Assembly (NCBI GenBank): GCA_963766345.1
Contig: CAVXZL010000010.1
Location: forward strand, 124,001 to 188,000
Length of the DNA: 64,000 nucleotides
Reading direction: 5' to 3'
Source: DASVFB01 sp963766345
GTDB taxonomy: Bacteria; Actinomycetota; Thermoleophilia; Gaiellales; Gaiellaceae
Shown: piece after piece, positions 1 to 7,605 of the stretch
How the letters are laid out: the number at the start of each line of letters is the position of its first letter
Numbering within the stretch: the first letter of the stretch is position 1
The notes under the pieces: generated by a model
What the model saw: only the letters and a program-made list of their open reading frames with translations
Database searches by the model: none
Told to the model about the DNA's origin: nothing
Position numbers and translations under genes: made by a program

Positions 1-376
1 AGATCTGATCCGCGTTGCCGTGGTGGAGCGGGGACTTGAAGTTCTTCGTCGCCGGGTCTCCCTCGACCGAGCGGACGACGTCTTCGATCGTCGCGCGGAA
101 CGCAGGATCGGAGACCGACCTTGTTGCGCTCTGCACGACCACGAACTCGGTCTGCGGATCGGATTGCGGGAAGCCCTCCTTGAGGATCTGGTCGGCCTTG
201 TGCGCCTGGCCGACGTTGGCGTCCTCCACCTTGAGCTGCTTGGTCCCGACCGCCATGCCGACGGCGAGGGCCAGAACGACGAAGCCGAGCCATCCGAAGA
301 CCGCTGTCTTCCAGTGGCTCGCACTCCAGCGACCCATGCGGGCCGCGATGTTGTTCGAACGCTTCAGGGGTGACAT
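1..376 (-). CDS. MMPL-family transporter, N-terminal part (cut by window edge)
   Basis: The first 125 codons of a gene that runs off the left edge; ATG at 374-376. The translation begins MSPLKRSNNIAARMGRWSAS and continues with one membrane segment (about residues 20-42) and the start of the first extracytoplasmic loop (DPQTEFVVVQS). It is closely similar to the N-terminus of the complete MMPL protein encoded just upstream at 557-2782, so the two are tandem paralogues on the same strand. MMPL proteins are RND-superfamily proton-driven exporters of lipids or hydrophobic compounds. A GGAG ribosome site precedes the ATG. The substrate cannot be read from the sequence. Confidence 0.85.
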   Translation of the reverse strand, partial: MSPLKRSNNIAARMGRWSASHWKTAVFGWLGFVVLALAVGMAVGTKQLKVEDANVGQAHKADQILKEGFPQSDPQTEFVVVQSATRSVSDPAFRATIEDVVRSVEGDPATKNFKSPLHHGNADQI

Positions 377-434
377 TGCTCTCCTTCGAATGGGACGTTG
401 GCTTGTTCAGCCAATGTCTCAGCCGGGCCGCGCC

Positions 435-454
435 CGCGAAATGAGGCCACCTGG
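435..454 (-). promoter_or_regulatory. Conserved upstream element of the first MMPL gene
   Basis: The top strand reads CGCGAAATGAGGCCACCTGG, 59-78 bp ahead of the ATG. The same block occurs at 2844-2863 at almost the same distance ahead of the second MMPL gene, with 2 differences in 20, and flanking sequence is also similar. Either both genes share a regulator site or the leader was duplicated with the gene. No clear -35/-10 pair was recognised. Confidence 0.4.
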
Positions 455-505
455 GGTCTGCGGGTGGGGCAGGCCGCACGGCGTCCGTACGGTTCCGAAC
501 GCGGC

Positions 506-533
506 GGAGCCCGCGTCCGGGGACGCGGGCTCC
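506..533 (-). terminator. Hairpin downstream of the complete MMPL gene
   Basis: Perfect 13-bp arms (506-518 and 521-533; GGAGCCCGCGTCC and its complement) almost touch, 24 bp after the stop codon of the MMPL gene at 557. It is a strong GC hairpin without a U-tract, which is common for terminators in GC-rich actinobacteria. It probably separates the two tandem MMPL transcripts. Confidence 0.6.
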
Positions 534-556
534 GAGGGCAGGGCGATGCGGAGGGC

Positions 557-2782
557 TTACGCCGGCTGCGGCGCGGGCTGAGCGGCCGGCGCGGGGGCCG
601 ACCTCTCCGACTCGAGCTTCGGCAGCCACTCGAGCCACTTCGGCAGGTACCAGTTCCAGTCGCCCAGCAGCTTCATCGTCGCGGGCAGCAGCACGGCCCG
701 GACGATCGTGGCGTCGATCAGCACCGCTGCGGCGAGGCCGACGCCCATCTGCTTCATGTCGATGAGCGGGAGCGTCGCGAAGATCGCGAACGCGCCGACC
801 ATCACGACCGCAGCGCTCGTCACGACGCCGGCGGTCGTCTTGATCCCGTGGGCGACGGCGTCCTCGGTCTTCATGCCGCGGTCGTACGCCTCGCGGATCC
901 GGCTGAGGATGAACACGTGGTAGTCCATCGAGAGCCCGAACAGGATCACGAACATGAAGATCGGGAGCCAGTAGGCGATGCCGCCGTAGCTCTGGAAGTT
1001 CAGGAGGTTCTCGCCCCAGCCCCACTGGAAGGTCGCGACGAGCACGCCGTACGCGGCGCCGACCGAGAGCAGGTTGAGGACGATCGCCTTGAACGCGACG
1101 ACGAGCGAGCGGAACGAGACGAGCAGCAGCACGAACGCGAACGTCAGCACGAACGCGAACACGATCGGCCACTTGCGCTTCAGCAGCGAACTCGAGTCGT
1201 GCGTCACGGCCGTCTGCCCGGTCACGGCGTAGCTGGCTCCATGCACCTTGCCGACCGTCGAGGGCAGGATCTCGTCGCGCAGCGTCGCGAGCGCGGCGTT
1301 CGAGACGGCGTCGGTGCTCTCACCGGCGAGCGGGATCGTGACCCTCGCTGCGGTGTGCGCTGGATTGACCGTGATCTCGATCGGGTTGTGCATCTGGCCG
1401 GTCGCGAGCGCCTTCGTGCGAAGCTCGTTGACGGCGTTCTTCGCGTCGGCCGAGTTCATGTCGGCGCGCACCGCGACGACCGCGGGGCTCGCGCCGCCCG
1501 GGAACGCGTCGCTGATGCGGTTGATCGCCTTCACCGTCGGCCAGCTCTGCGGGACCGACTCGAAGCCCATCTGGCCCGTGTGGATGTGCAGGACCGGCAG
1601 CGCCATCGCGACGAGCACGGCGGCCGACGCGATCGCCGACAGGAGCGGATGCTCGAGCGCCGGCGTCAGGATCGCCGACCAGAAGCGGTTCTCCCCGCTC
1701 GCGCGGCGGAAGCGGTTGAGGAACGGGATGCGGCCCTTCTCGATCCGGTCGCCGAGCTTGCCGAGCAGCGCCGGCAGCACCGTCAGCGAGCCGATCATCG
1801 CGATGCCGACGACCATCATCGTCGCGATGCCGAACGAGTAGTACATCTTGTCGCCCGAGAAGAGCATTCCGGCCATCGCGACCATCACGGTGATGCCCGA
1901 GATGAGGACGGACCGGCCGGACGTCGCCGCGGCTGCCTCGAGGGCCGCGCGGTGGGCCCTGCCGGCGGCGCGCTCCTCGCGCTCGCGTTTGATGTAGAAG
2001 AGCGAGTAGTCGACGCCGACGGCGAGCCCGATGAGCAGGACGACTGCGGAGACGTTCTGGTCCATTGCGACCCATTGGCTCGGGATCGCGAGCAGGCCGA
2101 TCGTCGCCGCGACGCCGGTGAGCGCCACGATGAGCGGCACGGTCGCCGCAACGACGGCGCCGAAAACGAGCAGCAGCACGATCAGCGTCAGCGGGATCGA
2201 CCGCTCGCCGGCCTGCGCGAGCTGCTCCCCGAACGCCGCGTTCAGCGCCTTGTCGGAGCTGACCGCCCCGGCCTCGCCGACGAAGAAGTCCGGATGCGCG
2301 TTGCCGACGCGCGCGGTCGCCGCAAGAATCGGGTCGATCTTCTTCTCGGCCTCGTCGAGCTTGCCCTTCATCTCCCACTGCACCATCACGGTGCGCCCGT
2401 CGTCCGAGACGAGGTCGCCGTGTCCGGGATCGAGCGGCGAGCGGAGGTTGTGCACCGACGGGAAGGGCCGGACGGCGCGGACGGTCTGGCCGATGACGGC
2501 CTCGAACGCAGGGTCGTCCGCCTTGAGCTTCCGGCTCTGGATGACGACGAACTCCGTCTGCGGGTCGGACTTGAACCCGGAGTGCTTCAGGATCTGCTCG
2601 GCGCGATGTGACTCGCCCACGCTGGCGTCGTCGTTGGCGAGCTGCTTCGTCCCGACCTGCATTCCGACTGCGAGCGAGGCGAAGACGAAGGCGAGCCAGC
2701 CGAAGACGGCGGTCTTCCAGTGGCTCGCGCTCCAGCGGCCCATCCGGGCTGCGATGTTGTTGGAACGCTCGAGGGGTGACAT
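557..2782 (-). CDS. MMPL/RND-family transporter (complete)
   Basis: A 741-residue membrane protein of the MMPL branch of the RND superfamily, a likely proton-driven exporter of lipids or hydrophobic molecules in the cytoplasmic membrane. It has the usual two-half layout: one N-terminal membrane helix (about 17-40), a large outer loop, a five-helix bundle, then the same arrangement again. The proton-relay aspartates typical of the family are visible in GVDYSLF (about residue 260) and SMDYHVF (about 620). The ATG at 2782 has GGAG at a proper distance. The C-terminus is Pro/Ala-rich and probably cytoplasmic. A tandem paralogue follows at 1-376. MmpL-type proteins often act with lipid synthesis or drug efflux, but no such genes adjoin it. 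Confidence 0.93.
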   Translation of the reverse strand: MSPLERSNNIAARMGRWSASHWKTAVFGWLAFVFASLAVGMQVGTKQLANDDASVGESHRAEQILKHSGFKSDPQTEFVVIQSRKLKADDPAFEAVIGQTVRAVRPFPSVHNLRSPLDPGHGDLVSDDGRTVMVQWEMKGKLDEAEKKIDPILAATARVGNAHPDFFVGEAGAVSSDKALNAAFGEQLAQAGERSIPLTLIVLLLVFGAVVAATVPLIVALTGVAATIGLLAIPSQWVAMDQNVSAVVLLIGLAVGVDYSLFYIKREREERAAGRAHRAALEAAAATSGRSVLISGITVMVAMAGMLFSGDKMYYSFGIATMMVVGIAMIGSLTVLPALLGKLGDRIEKGRIPFLNRFRRASGENRFWSAILTPALEHPLLSAIASAAVLVAMALPVLHIHTGQMGFESVPQSWPTVKAINRISDAFPGGASPAVVAVRADMNSADAKNAVNELRTKALATGQMHNPIEITVNPAHTAARVTIPLAGESTDAVSNAALATLRDEILPSTVGKVHGASYAVTGQTAVTHDSSSLLKRKWPIVFAFVLTFAFVLLLVSFRSLVVAFKAIVLNLLSVGAAYGVLVATFQWGWGENLLNFQSYGGIAYWLPIFMFVILFGLSMDYHVFILSRIREAYDRGMKTEDAVAHGIKTTAGVVTSAAVVMVGAFAIFATLPLIDMKQMGVGLAAAVLIDATIVRAVLLPATMKLLGDWNWYLPKWLEWLPKLESERSAPAPAAQPAPQPA

Positions 2783-2843
2783 GGCTCTCCTTCGAAGAAT
2801 CGAATTTGCGCTTGTGTCACCACGTTCTCAGGGCGCCTCGAAG

Positions 2844-2863
2844 CGCGAAATGTGGACACCTGG
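2844..2863 (-). promoter_or_regulatory. Conserved upstream element of the second MMPL gene
   Basis: The top strand reads CGCGAAATGTGGACACCTGG, 62-81 bp ahead of the ATG at 2782. It is the partner of the element at 435-454. The interval 2783-3157 contains no gene; besides this block it holds the palindromes at 2962-3130. Confidence 0.4.
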
Positions 2864-2961
2864 CGTCTCGGGGTGCGGAAGCCCGAACCGCAGCCGGGCG
2901 GTTCTCGTCGTGCGCTTCGCTCGCCTCGACTGGTCATTCCAGCCTCGCCTTCCCGGGCCAT

Positions 2962-3130
2962 GTCTGGGGTCAGACCCCGGACGCGTCTGGATCAGACGCT
3001 GTGGACAGTCCTGCGGCTTCGTTCGGGCGACGCTGCTCGCGACCGGCGCGGAGCGGGGGAAGGATCGTTACGCAACCGGCACGTTTTCACCGCCTCTTCG
3101 AGACATGTCCGGGGTCAGACCCCGGACATG
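2962..3130. repeat. Palindromic repeats (GGGGTC-GACCCC type) in a 375-bp gap
   Basis: Two copies of one palindrome. The copy at 3104-3130 is perfect: 13-bp arms CATGTCCGGGGTC / GACCCCGGACATG around a single A. The copy at 2962-2982 is degenerate (GTCTGGGGTC...) and is followed by a 7-bp hairpin GCGTCTG-gat-CAGACGC at 2983-2999. Flanking GGCCATGTC/GACATGGCC words extend the similarity. The placement and symmetry resemble REP elements; they could also act as transcription terminators for the gene ending at 3158. Confidence 0.6.
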
Positions 3131-3157
3131 GCCGGGCGAGCCGCGGCTGCTCGGGAC

Positions 3158-4378
3158 CTAGCCGTGCAGGTACGCGAGCACGGCGAGGACGCGGCGGTGG
3201 TCCTCCGGCGCCGGCGCGAGGCTCAGCTTCGAGAAGATGCTCGTCACGTGCTTCTCGATCGCGCGCTCGGTGACGACGAGCTGATCGGCGATCGCGTGGT
3301 TCGACCGGCCCTCGGCCATCAGCTCGAGCACCTCGCGCTCGCGCGGCGTCAGCTCCCCGAGCGGGTCGTCGCGGCGGCGGCGCCCGACGAGCTGCGAGAC
3401 GACGGCCGGGTCGAGCGCCGAGCCGCCCTCGGCGACGCGGCGTACGGCGGCGCGAAAGTCGTCCACGTCGGAGATGCGGTCCTTCAGCAGGTAGCCGACG
3501 CCCTCGGCGCTCTCCGACAGCAGCTCCATCGCGTAGCCCGCCTCGACGTACTGGGACAGGACGAGCACGCCCGTGCCCGGATGCTTCTCGCGGATCTCCT
3601 TCGCCGCGCGCAAACCCTCGTCCGTGTGCGTCGGCGGCATGCGGATGTCGACGAGCGCGATGTCCGGCGAGTAGGAGCGCACCTTCAGCAGCAGCTCGTC
3701 CGCGTTCCCGGCCTGGCCGACGACCTCGAAGCCGCCGTCCTCGAGCAGCCGCGCGATCCCTTCGCGCAGCAGGACGGAGTCCTCCGCCAGCACGACGCGC
3801 AAGCGCTCCTTCTCCGGTTTCTCGTCCACTTCGTCCATAGGTTCACGATCGAGCCGGAGCGGTGCGAAGTCAAGCGCAAGCCCCGGCGCCACGAGCTGCA
3901 GTATCCGCTCGGGCTGGGGGAGGCCGCGCAAGTCGTGCGTCCCGAGGTCGCGCACCTCGAGGTCGCCGTTCAGCGCAGCGTGAGTGTCGGTGGACACGAG
4001 GATCTGGCCGCCGTGACCCGCGTCGCAGATCCGCGCCGCCCGGTGCACGTCGACGCCGAAGTAGGTCGTCGCTGCCAAATCGGGTCGACCCGTATGGATT
4101 CCCATCCGTGCCTTCACGACGGCGCGCGCGAGCAGTTTCTGGGCGGAGACGGCAGCGGCAACCGCGCCCTCGGGGCGCTCGAACGCGGCGAAGAGCTCGT
4201 CCGCGCGACAGTCGACCTCGTGTCCGCCGGCCTCTGCGACGGCGCCGCGAACCACCGAGCGGAACTCCTCGAGGACACGGATATACCCGGCGCCGAGTCG
4301 CTGGACATGGCCCGTCGAGTCCTCGATGTCCACGAAGAGGAGCGTGACGACGCCGCTGGGAAACGGTGCCCCGGTCAA
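3158..4378 (-). CDS. Nucleotide cyclase domain fused to receiver and LuxR-type HTH
   Basis: A 406-residue fusion. Residues 8-175 are a class III nucleotidyl cyclase domain with metal aspartates D17 (FVDIEDST) and D60 (RADELFAAF) and Arg116 in VHRAARI; the usual substrate Asn is His112. Residues 193-310 are a response-regulator receiver with acidic pair E199/D200, phospho-acceptor D244 (ALVDIRMPP) and K299. Residues 343-400 are a LuxR/NarL DNA-binding domain (TPREREVLELMAEGRSN). Receiver plus HTH is the normal NarL layout; the cyclase in front is unusual. NarL-type histidine kinases nearby (4643-7129 and 15291-16943) are possible partners. Whether the cyclase is active is unknown. GTG and ATG codons lie further in, but the 4378 ATG gives the whole cyclase. 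Confidence 0.85.
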   Translation of the reverse strand: MTGAPFPSGVVTLLFVDIEDSTGHVQRLGAGYIRVLEEFRSVVRGAVAEAGGHEVDCRADELFAAFERPEGAVAAAVSAQKLLARAVVKARMGIHTGRPDLAATTYFGVDVHRAARICDAGHGGQILVSTDTHAALNGDLEVRDLGTHDLRGLPQPERILQLVAPGLALDFAPLRLDREPMDEVDEKPEKERLRVVLAEDSVLLREGIARLLEDGGFEVVGQAGNADELLLKVRSYSPDIALVDIRMPPTHTDEGLRAAKEIREKHPGTGVLVLSQYVEAGYAMELLSESAEGVGYLLKDRISDVDDFRAAVRRVAEGGSALDPAVVSQLVGRRRRDDPLGELTPREREVLELMAEGRSNHAIADQLVVTERAIEKHVTSIFSKLSLAPAPEDHRRVLAVLAYLHG

Positions 4379-4397
4379 CCCGCGGCCTAGTGTAGAA

Positions 4398-4580
4398 CTA
4401 GGCCGCGTAGGCGAAGGGGTGGTAGAAGGCGTCGAGGGCGTTTTCCCGCGGCACGCCGACCTCGAACGCGTAGTCGGACTTGGCGTCGTGGATCGAGACG
4501 ACGACGCTGTCGTCGTCCGAGTGCCAGAGGAGGGTCACGTCGATGCCGTCGTTCTGCCGATATGCGAGTTCTTTTGTCAT
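4398..4580 (-). CDS. Small conserved actinobacterial protein
   Basis: A 60-residue protein starting MTKELAYRQNDGIDVTLLW, soluble and acidic, without a recognised domain. The ATG at 4580 is chosen because GGAGG stands 9 nt ahead; an in-frame GTG/ATG further upstream lacks that support. The ribosome site lies in a short palindrome (4581-4594, GGGAGGAGCCTCCC), so it could fold on itself or be a protein site. Proteins of this look are, from memory, common in actinobacteria; no function is assigned. It lies between two signalling genes on the same strand. Confidence 0.7.
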   Translation of the reverse strand: MTKELAYRQNDGIDVTLLWHSDDDSVVVSIHDAKSDYAFEVGVPRENALDAFYHPFAYAA

Positions 4581-4642
4581 GGGAGGAGCCTCCCACTCGG
4601 CGCCGCCCGCGACCATGAAGCGGGCCGGTGTCTTGGGCGCGG

Positions 4643-7129
4643 CTAGCCCGCAGCTTGAGGTGCGGCTAGCCGTACCCCGGCGGGCAGCGGGATCACGGCG
4701 CGCACGCTCGTGCCCTCGCCGGGCGGGCTCTCGACGACGAGCGTGCCGTCGAGCGCCTCCACGCGGTCGACGAGCCCTCGGAGGCCCGTGCCGAGGCCGA
4801 TGTCCGCGCCGCCGACGCCGTCGTCGACGATCTCGACCACGGCCTGCGCTTCCGCGCAGGTGACGCGCACCCGCGCGAACGACGCCTGCGCGTACTTCGC
4901 GACGTTCGTCAGCGCCTCGGAGACGACGTAGAACGCGGCGGCTTCCACCTGCTGGGGCAACCGCTCAGCGGGCACCGCGTCCAGCTCGACCGGAAACGGC
5001 GCGCGTGCGGCCAGCGCCTCGAGCGCGACGGGCAGCCCGCGGTCGCTGAGGATCGCCGGATGGATGCCGCGCGCGAGCTCGCGCAGCTCCTCGAGCGCCA
5101 GCGCCAGCTCCTTCGCTGCGCCCGCGAGCATCTCGGCGGCGCCTCGCGGGTCGCTCTCGACTCTCGACTGCACCATCCTGAGCGCGAGGGAGAGCGTCAC
5201 GAGCCGCTGCTGCGCGCCGTCGTGGAGATTCCGCTCGAGGCGCCGGCGCTCGGCCGCCTCGGCCTCGACGATCCGCGTCCGCGACCGGCGCAGCTCCTCC
5301 TGCTGGCGCTTCTCGTCGGTCACGTCGACTCCGTGGATGAGCCGCCGCTCCTCGCCGTTCTCGTCGACGAGCGGCGTCACCGACCACGACACGAGCCGGC
5401 GCTCGCCGCTCGTCGTGATCCACCGGTTCTCGTGCTCGAGCCCCGGCACGTCTGCCTCGAAGGCCTCGCGGACCGCGGCGGCGTCCTCCGGCGCGGCGAA
5501 CAGCTCCCAGAAGGGCCGTCCCCGCGCGAGCTCGTCGTCCCGGATCCCGGTCAGCTGCTCGCAGAAGGAGTTGAAGCGGACGGTCTCGCCGGCCGGAGTG
5601 ACGACGCAGAAGATGCTCTTCGCCGTGTTGACGACGGTGCTGAGGAAGTCGCGCTGGCGCAGCACTCCGCGCTCGGCGCGCTTCCGGTCGGTGATGTCGC
5701 GTGTGATCGCGAGCACCTCGTCCCTGCCGCTCCGCACCATTCGCACCTCGCGGTCGCTGACGTTTCCGTCCTGCTCGACGACCTGCAGCTCGAACGTCTC
5801 GGGCTGCCCGGTTGCGATCACGCGGCGGATCGCCTCCAGCCGCCGCTCAACGTCCGCCCCGTGGAGGTGCTCGTCGATCCGCGAGCCGATGATCCGCTCG
5901 GGCGGGAGGGACAGTGCCTCCGGCCGGTTCGAGTGGAAGTCGACGTACGTCCCGTCCCCTCGGATCCGGAACATGTTGTCCGGGATCGCGGCGAGGAGCG
6001 CGCGGTTACGGCGCTCGCTCACGCGGAGCGCCTGGACGCTTCGGTCCTTGACGAGCGCCACGCGCGCGGCGGCCAGGACGTCGTCGAGCAGCTCGGGCTC
6101 GTCCCGCAGCGCCGGATCGTGGATGACGACGGCGATCGCCTCGCCCTCGTACTCGAGCGGAGTGACGGCCTCGGTCGCCGAGCCCGGCGGAGGCTCGACG
6201 CTGCGACCCGCCGTGTCGACGAAACCGGCGCCGTCCTCGCGGACGAGCAGCCGAAGCGTCGGGTCGTTGAGCAGGCGCCGCAGCCCGGCCTCGGCCTCCT
6301 CGAGCGGCGGGCTCTCGCCGGTCTCCTGCAGGAGCTGCGTCGCCGTCGTCCGGGCGAGACGGATCCGCAGCAGGCCGGCGAGGAAGAGGAAGGGCACGGA
6401 CATGAAGCCGATCAGCCCGATCCCCACGACCAGGTCGCCCGCGCTCGTCGCCTCGGTGAGCGCGAAGCCGACCGCCAGCAGCAGCACGCTCGCGAGGCCG
6501 CCGACGTAGACGGGCCCGAGAACGCGCCTCGCCGGGGCGCTCGACGCGCGCCAGCGGCGCACGAGCAGGACGGCGGCGGCGATCATGAACGCGCCGCCCA
6601 CGCAGCTCCAGAACAGCTCGAGCACGTTCGCCGTCGTACGGCTGTCCGTCACGAGGAAGGCGTTCGAGGGGCACTTCGGGCAGTTGTCCGTCGGCGTCGA
6701 GTCGAACGGCAGCACCGACAGGTTCGCGAGCAGTGCCGCGGGATACCCGAGCCCGACGAGCACGCGCTCCGCCCTCGACTCGAGGTGACCGTTCGGGAAC
6801 GCGAAGAGCAGGTGGATGAAGACCGCGAGCGACAGCGCGCCGACCGCAGTCCCGAGTGTGTACGGGAGAGACGAATCGGCGAAGGAGAGCGCGCCGAGGA
6901 ACCACACGAAGCCGACGCCGACCATCAGCTGGCCCGTGCGGTTGCGCGGCCTGCGCGCCCACGCGTAGAGGCCCGTGCCGATGAACGACCAGCCGAGCAG
7001 CAGCTGGAGCACGCCCTCGAGGAGAGACGTGTGCCGGCTGTCGCTTGTGAGGACGATCGCGAACGCGATCCCGCCGGCAGCAAGGCCTACGGGGAGGGCG
7101 GCGACCCAGGGCCGCCTGCCCGGGCTCAC
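4643..7129 (-). CDS. Membrane-bound NarL-type histidine kinase with two PAS domains
   Basis: An 828-residue sensor kinase. About eight hydrophobic helices occupy residues 5-275, followed by a linker region (300-390), two PAS domains (about 390-500 and 510-630), a HisKA_3 dimerisation box with the phospho-His in RRLERNLHDGAQQRL, and a HATPase domain (N box SEALTNVAKYA, G box DDGVGGADIG, GTGL). The start is the GTG at 7129, which overlaps the stop of the receiver gene upstream (GTGA), so the two are translationally coupled. It probably phosphorylates a NarL-type regulator; the cyclase/receiver/LuxR fusion at 3158-4378 is downstream on the same strand. The cysteine pair CPKCPS in an outer loop (about residue 150) could sense redox or metal. 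Confidence 0.88.
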   Translation of the reverse strand: MSPGRRPWVAALPVGLAAGGIAFAIVLTSDSRHTSLLEGVLQLLLGWSFIGTGLYAWARRPRNRTGQLMVGVGFVWFLGALSFADSSLPYTLGTAVGALSLAVFIHLLFAFPNGHLESRAERVLVGLGYPAALLANLSVLPFDSTPTDNCPKCPSNAFLVTDSRTTANVLELFWSCVGGAFMIAAAVLLVRRWRASSAPARRVLGPVYVGGLASVLLLAVGFALTEATSAGDLVVGIGLIGFMSVPFLFLAGLLRIRLARTTATQLLQETGESPPLEEAEAGLRRLLNDPTLRLLVREDGAGFVDTAGRSVEPPPGSATEAVTPLEYEGEAIAVVIHDPALRDEPELLDDVLAAARVALVKDRSVQALRVSERRNRALLAAIPDNMFRIRGDGTYVDFHSNRPEALSLPPERIIGSRIDEHLHGADVERRLEAIRRVIATGQPETFELQVVEQDGNVSDREVRMVRSGRDEVLAITRDITDRKRAERGVLRQRDFLSTVVNTAKSIFCVVTPAGETVRFNSFCEQLTGIRDDELARGRPFWELFAAPEDAAAVREAFEADVPGLEHENRWITTSGERRLVSWSVTPLVDENGEERRLIHGVDVTDEKRQQEELRRSRTRIVEAEAAERRRLERNLHDGAQQRLVTLSLALRMVQSRVESDPRGAAEMLAGAAKELALALEELRELARGIHPAILSDRGLPVALEALAARAPFPVELDAVPAERLPQQVEAAAFYVVSEALTNVAKYAQASFARVRVTCAEAQAVVEIVDDGVGGADIGLGTGLRGLVDRVEALDGTLVVESPPGEGTSVRAVIPLPAGVRLAAPQAAG

Positions 7130-7482
7130 TTGAGCAGGGCCGTCAGCGCCGCTGCGGAGAGCTCGGCCTTCGGGACGAAGCCACGGGCTCCGCTCCGCTC
7201 GACGAGCCCGGAGAACTCCGTGGCGTCGCGGCTCGACGTGAGCACGACCGCAGGAGAGGCTCCGTTCCACGACGTCAACCGCGCCGCGACCTCGAACCCG
7301 TCGATCCCCGGGAGCTGCACGTCGAGCAGCACGACCTCCGGGTGGAGCCGGGCGGCCTCCTCGAGGGCGGTCTCTCCGTCCTCCGCCTCGCCGACGACGT
7401 CGAATCCCTCGGCCTCGAGCAGCGCACGCGCCGTGACGCGGAAGCTCGGATGGTCGTCGACGATGAGGACGGTGGGTGGCAC
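7126..7482 (-). CDS. Stand-alone response-regulator receiver
   Basis: A 118-residue CheY-like receiver with acidic pair (VDDHPS), phospho-Asp in VVLLDVQLPG, a Thr/Ser switch (VVLTSSRD) and Lys in FVPKAE. There is no output domain, so it acts by protein contact or as a phosphate shuttle. GTG at 7482 is taken as the start because the protein then begins directly with the fold (VPPTVLIVDDH); an upstream ATG at 7593 would add a tail without homology. It overlaps the kinase gene 4643-7129 by 4 bp and follows the hybrid kinase at 7606-9258, which fits a three-protein relay. Confidence 0.85.
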   Translation of the reverse strand: MPPTVLIVDDHPSFRVTARALLEAEGFDVVGEAEDGETALEEAARLHPEVVLLDVQLPGIDGFEVAARLTSWNGASPAVVLTSSRDATEFSGLVERSGARGFVPKAELSAAALTALLK

Positions 7483-7605
7483 GCCCCGAATGGTCGCATT
7501 GTTCGGGTCTTGCCGCCATACGGCTAGCCCCACTCTTGTCGAGGTGCCTGCCCGAGGCATGAGCACCCGGCACACACCGAGGTGGTCGCTCACGGTGCAG
7601 GCGCC

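Noticed and set aside
398..2611. Long open frame antisense to the MMPL gene (737 codons)
   Set aside because: Composition is Arg/Asp/His-rich and low-complexity, as in GC-rich antisense frames. The opposite strand encodes a complete MMPL protein with a ribosome site.
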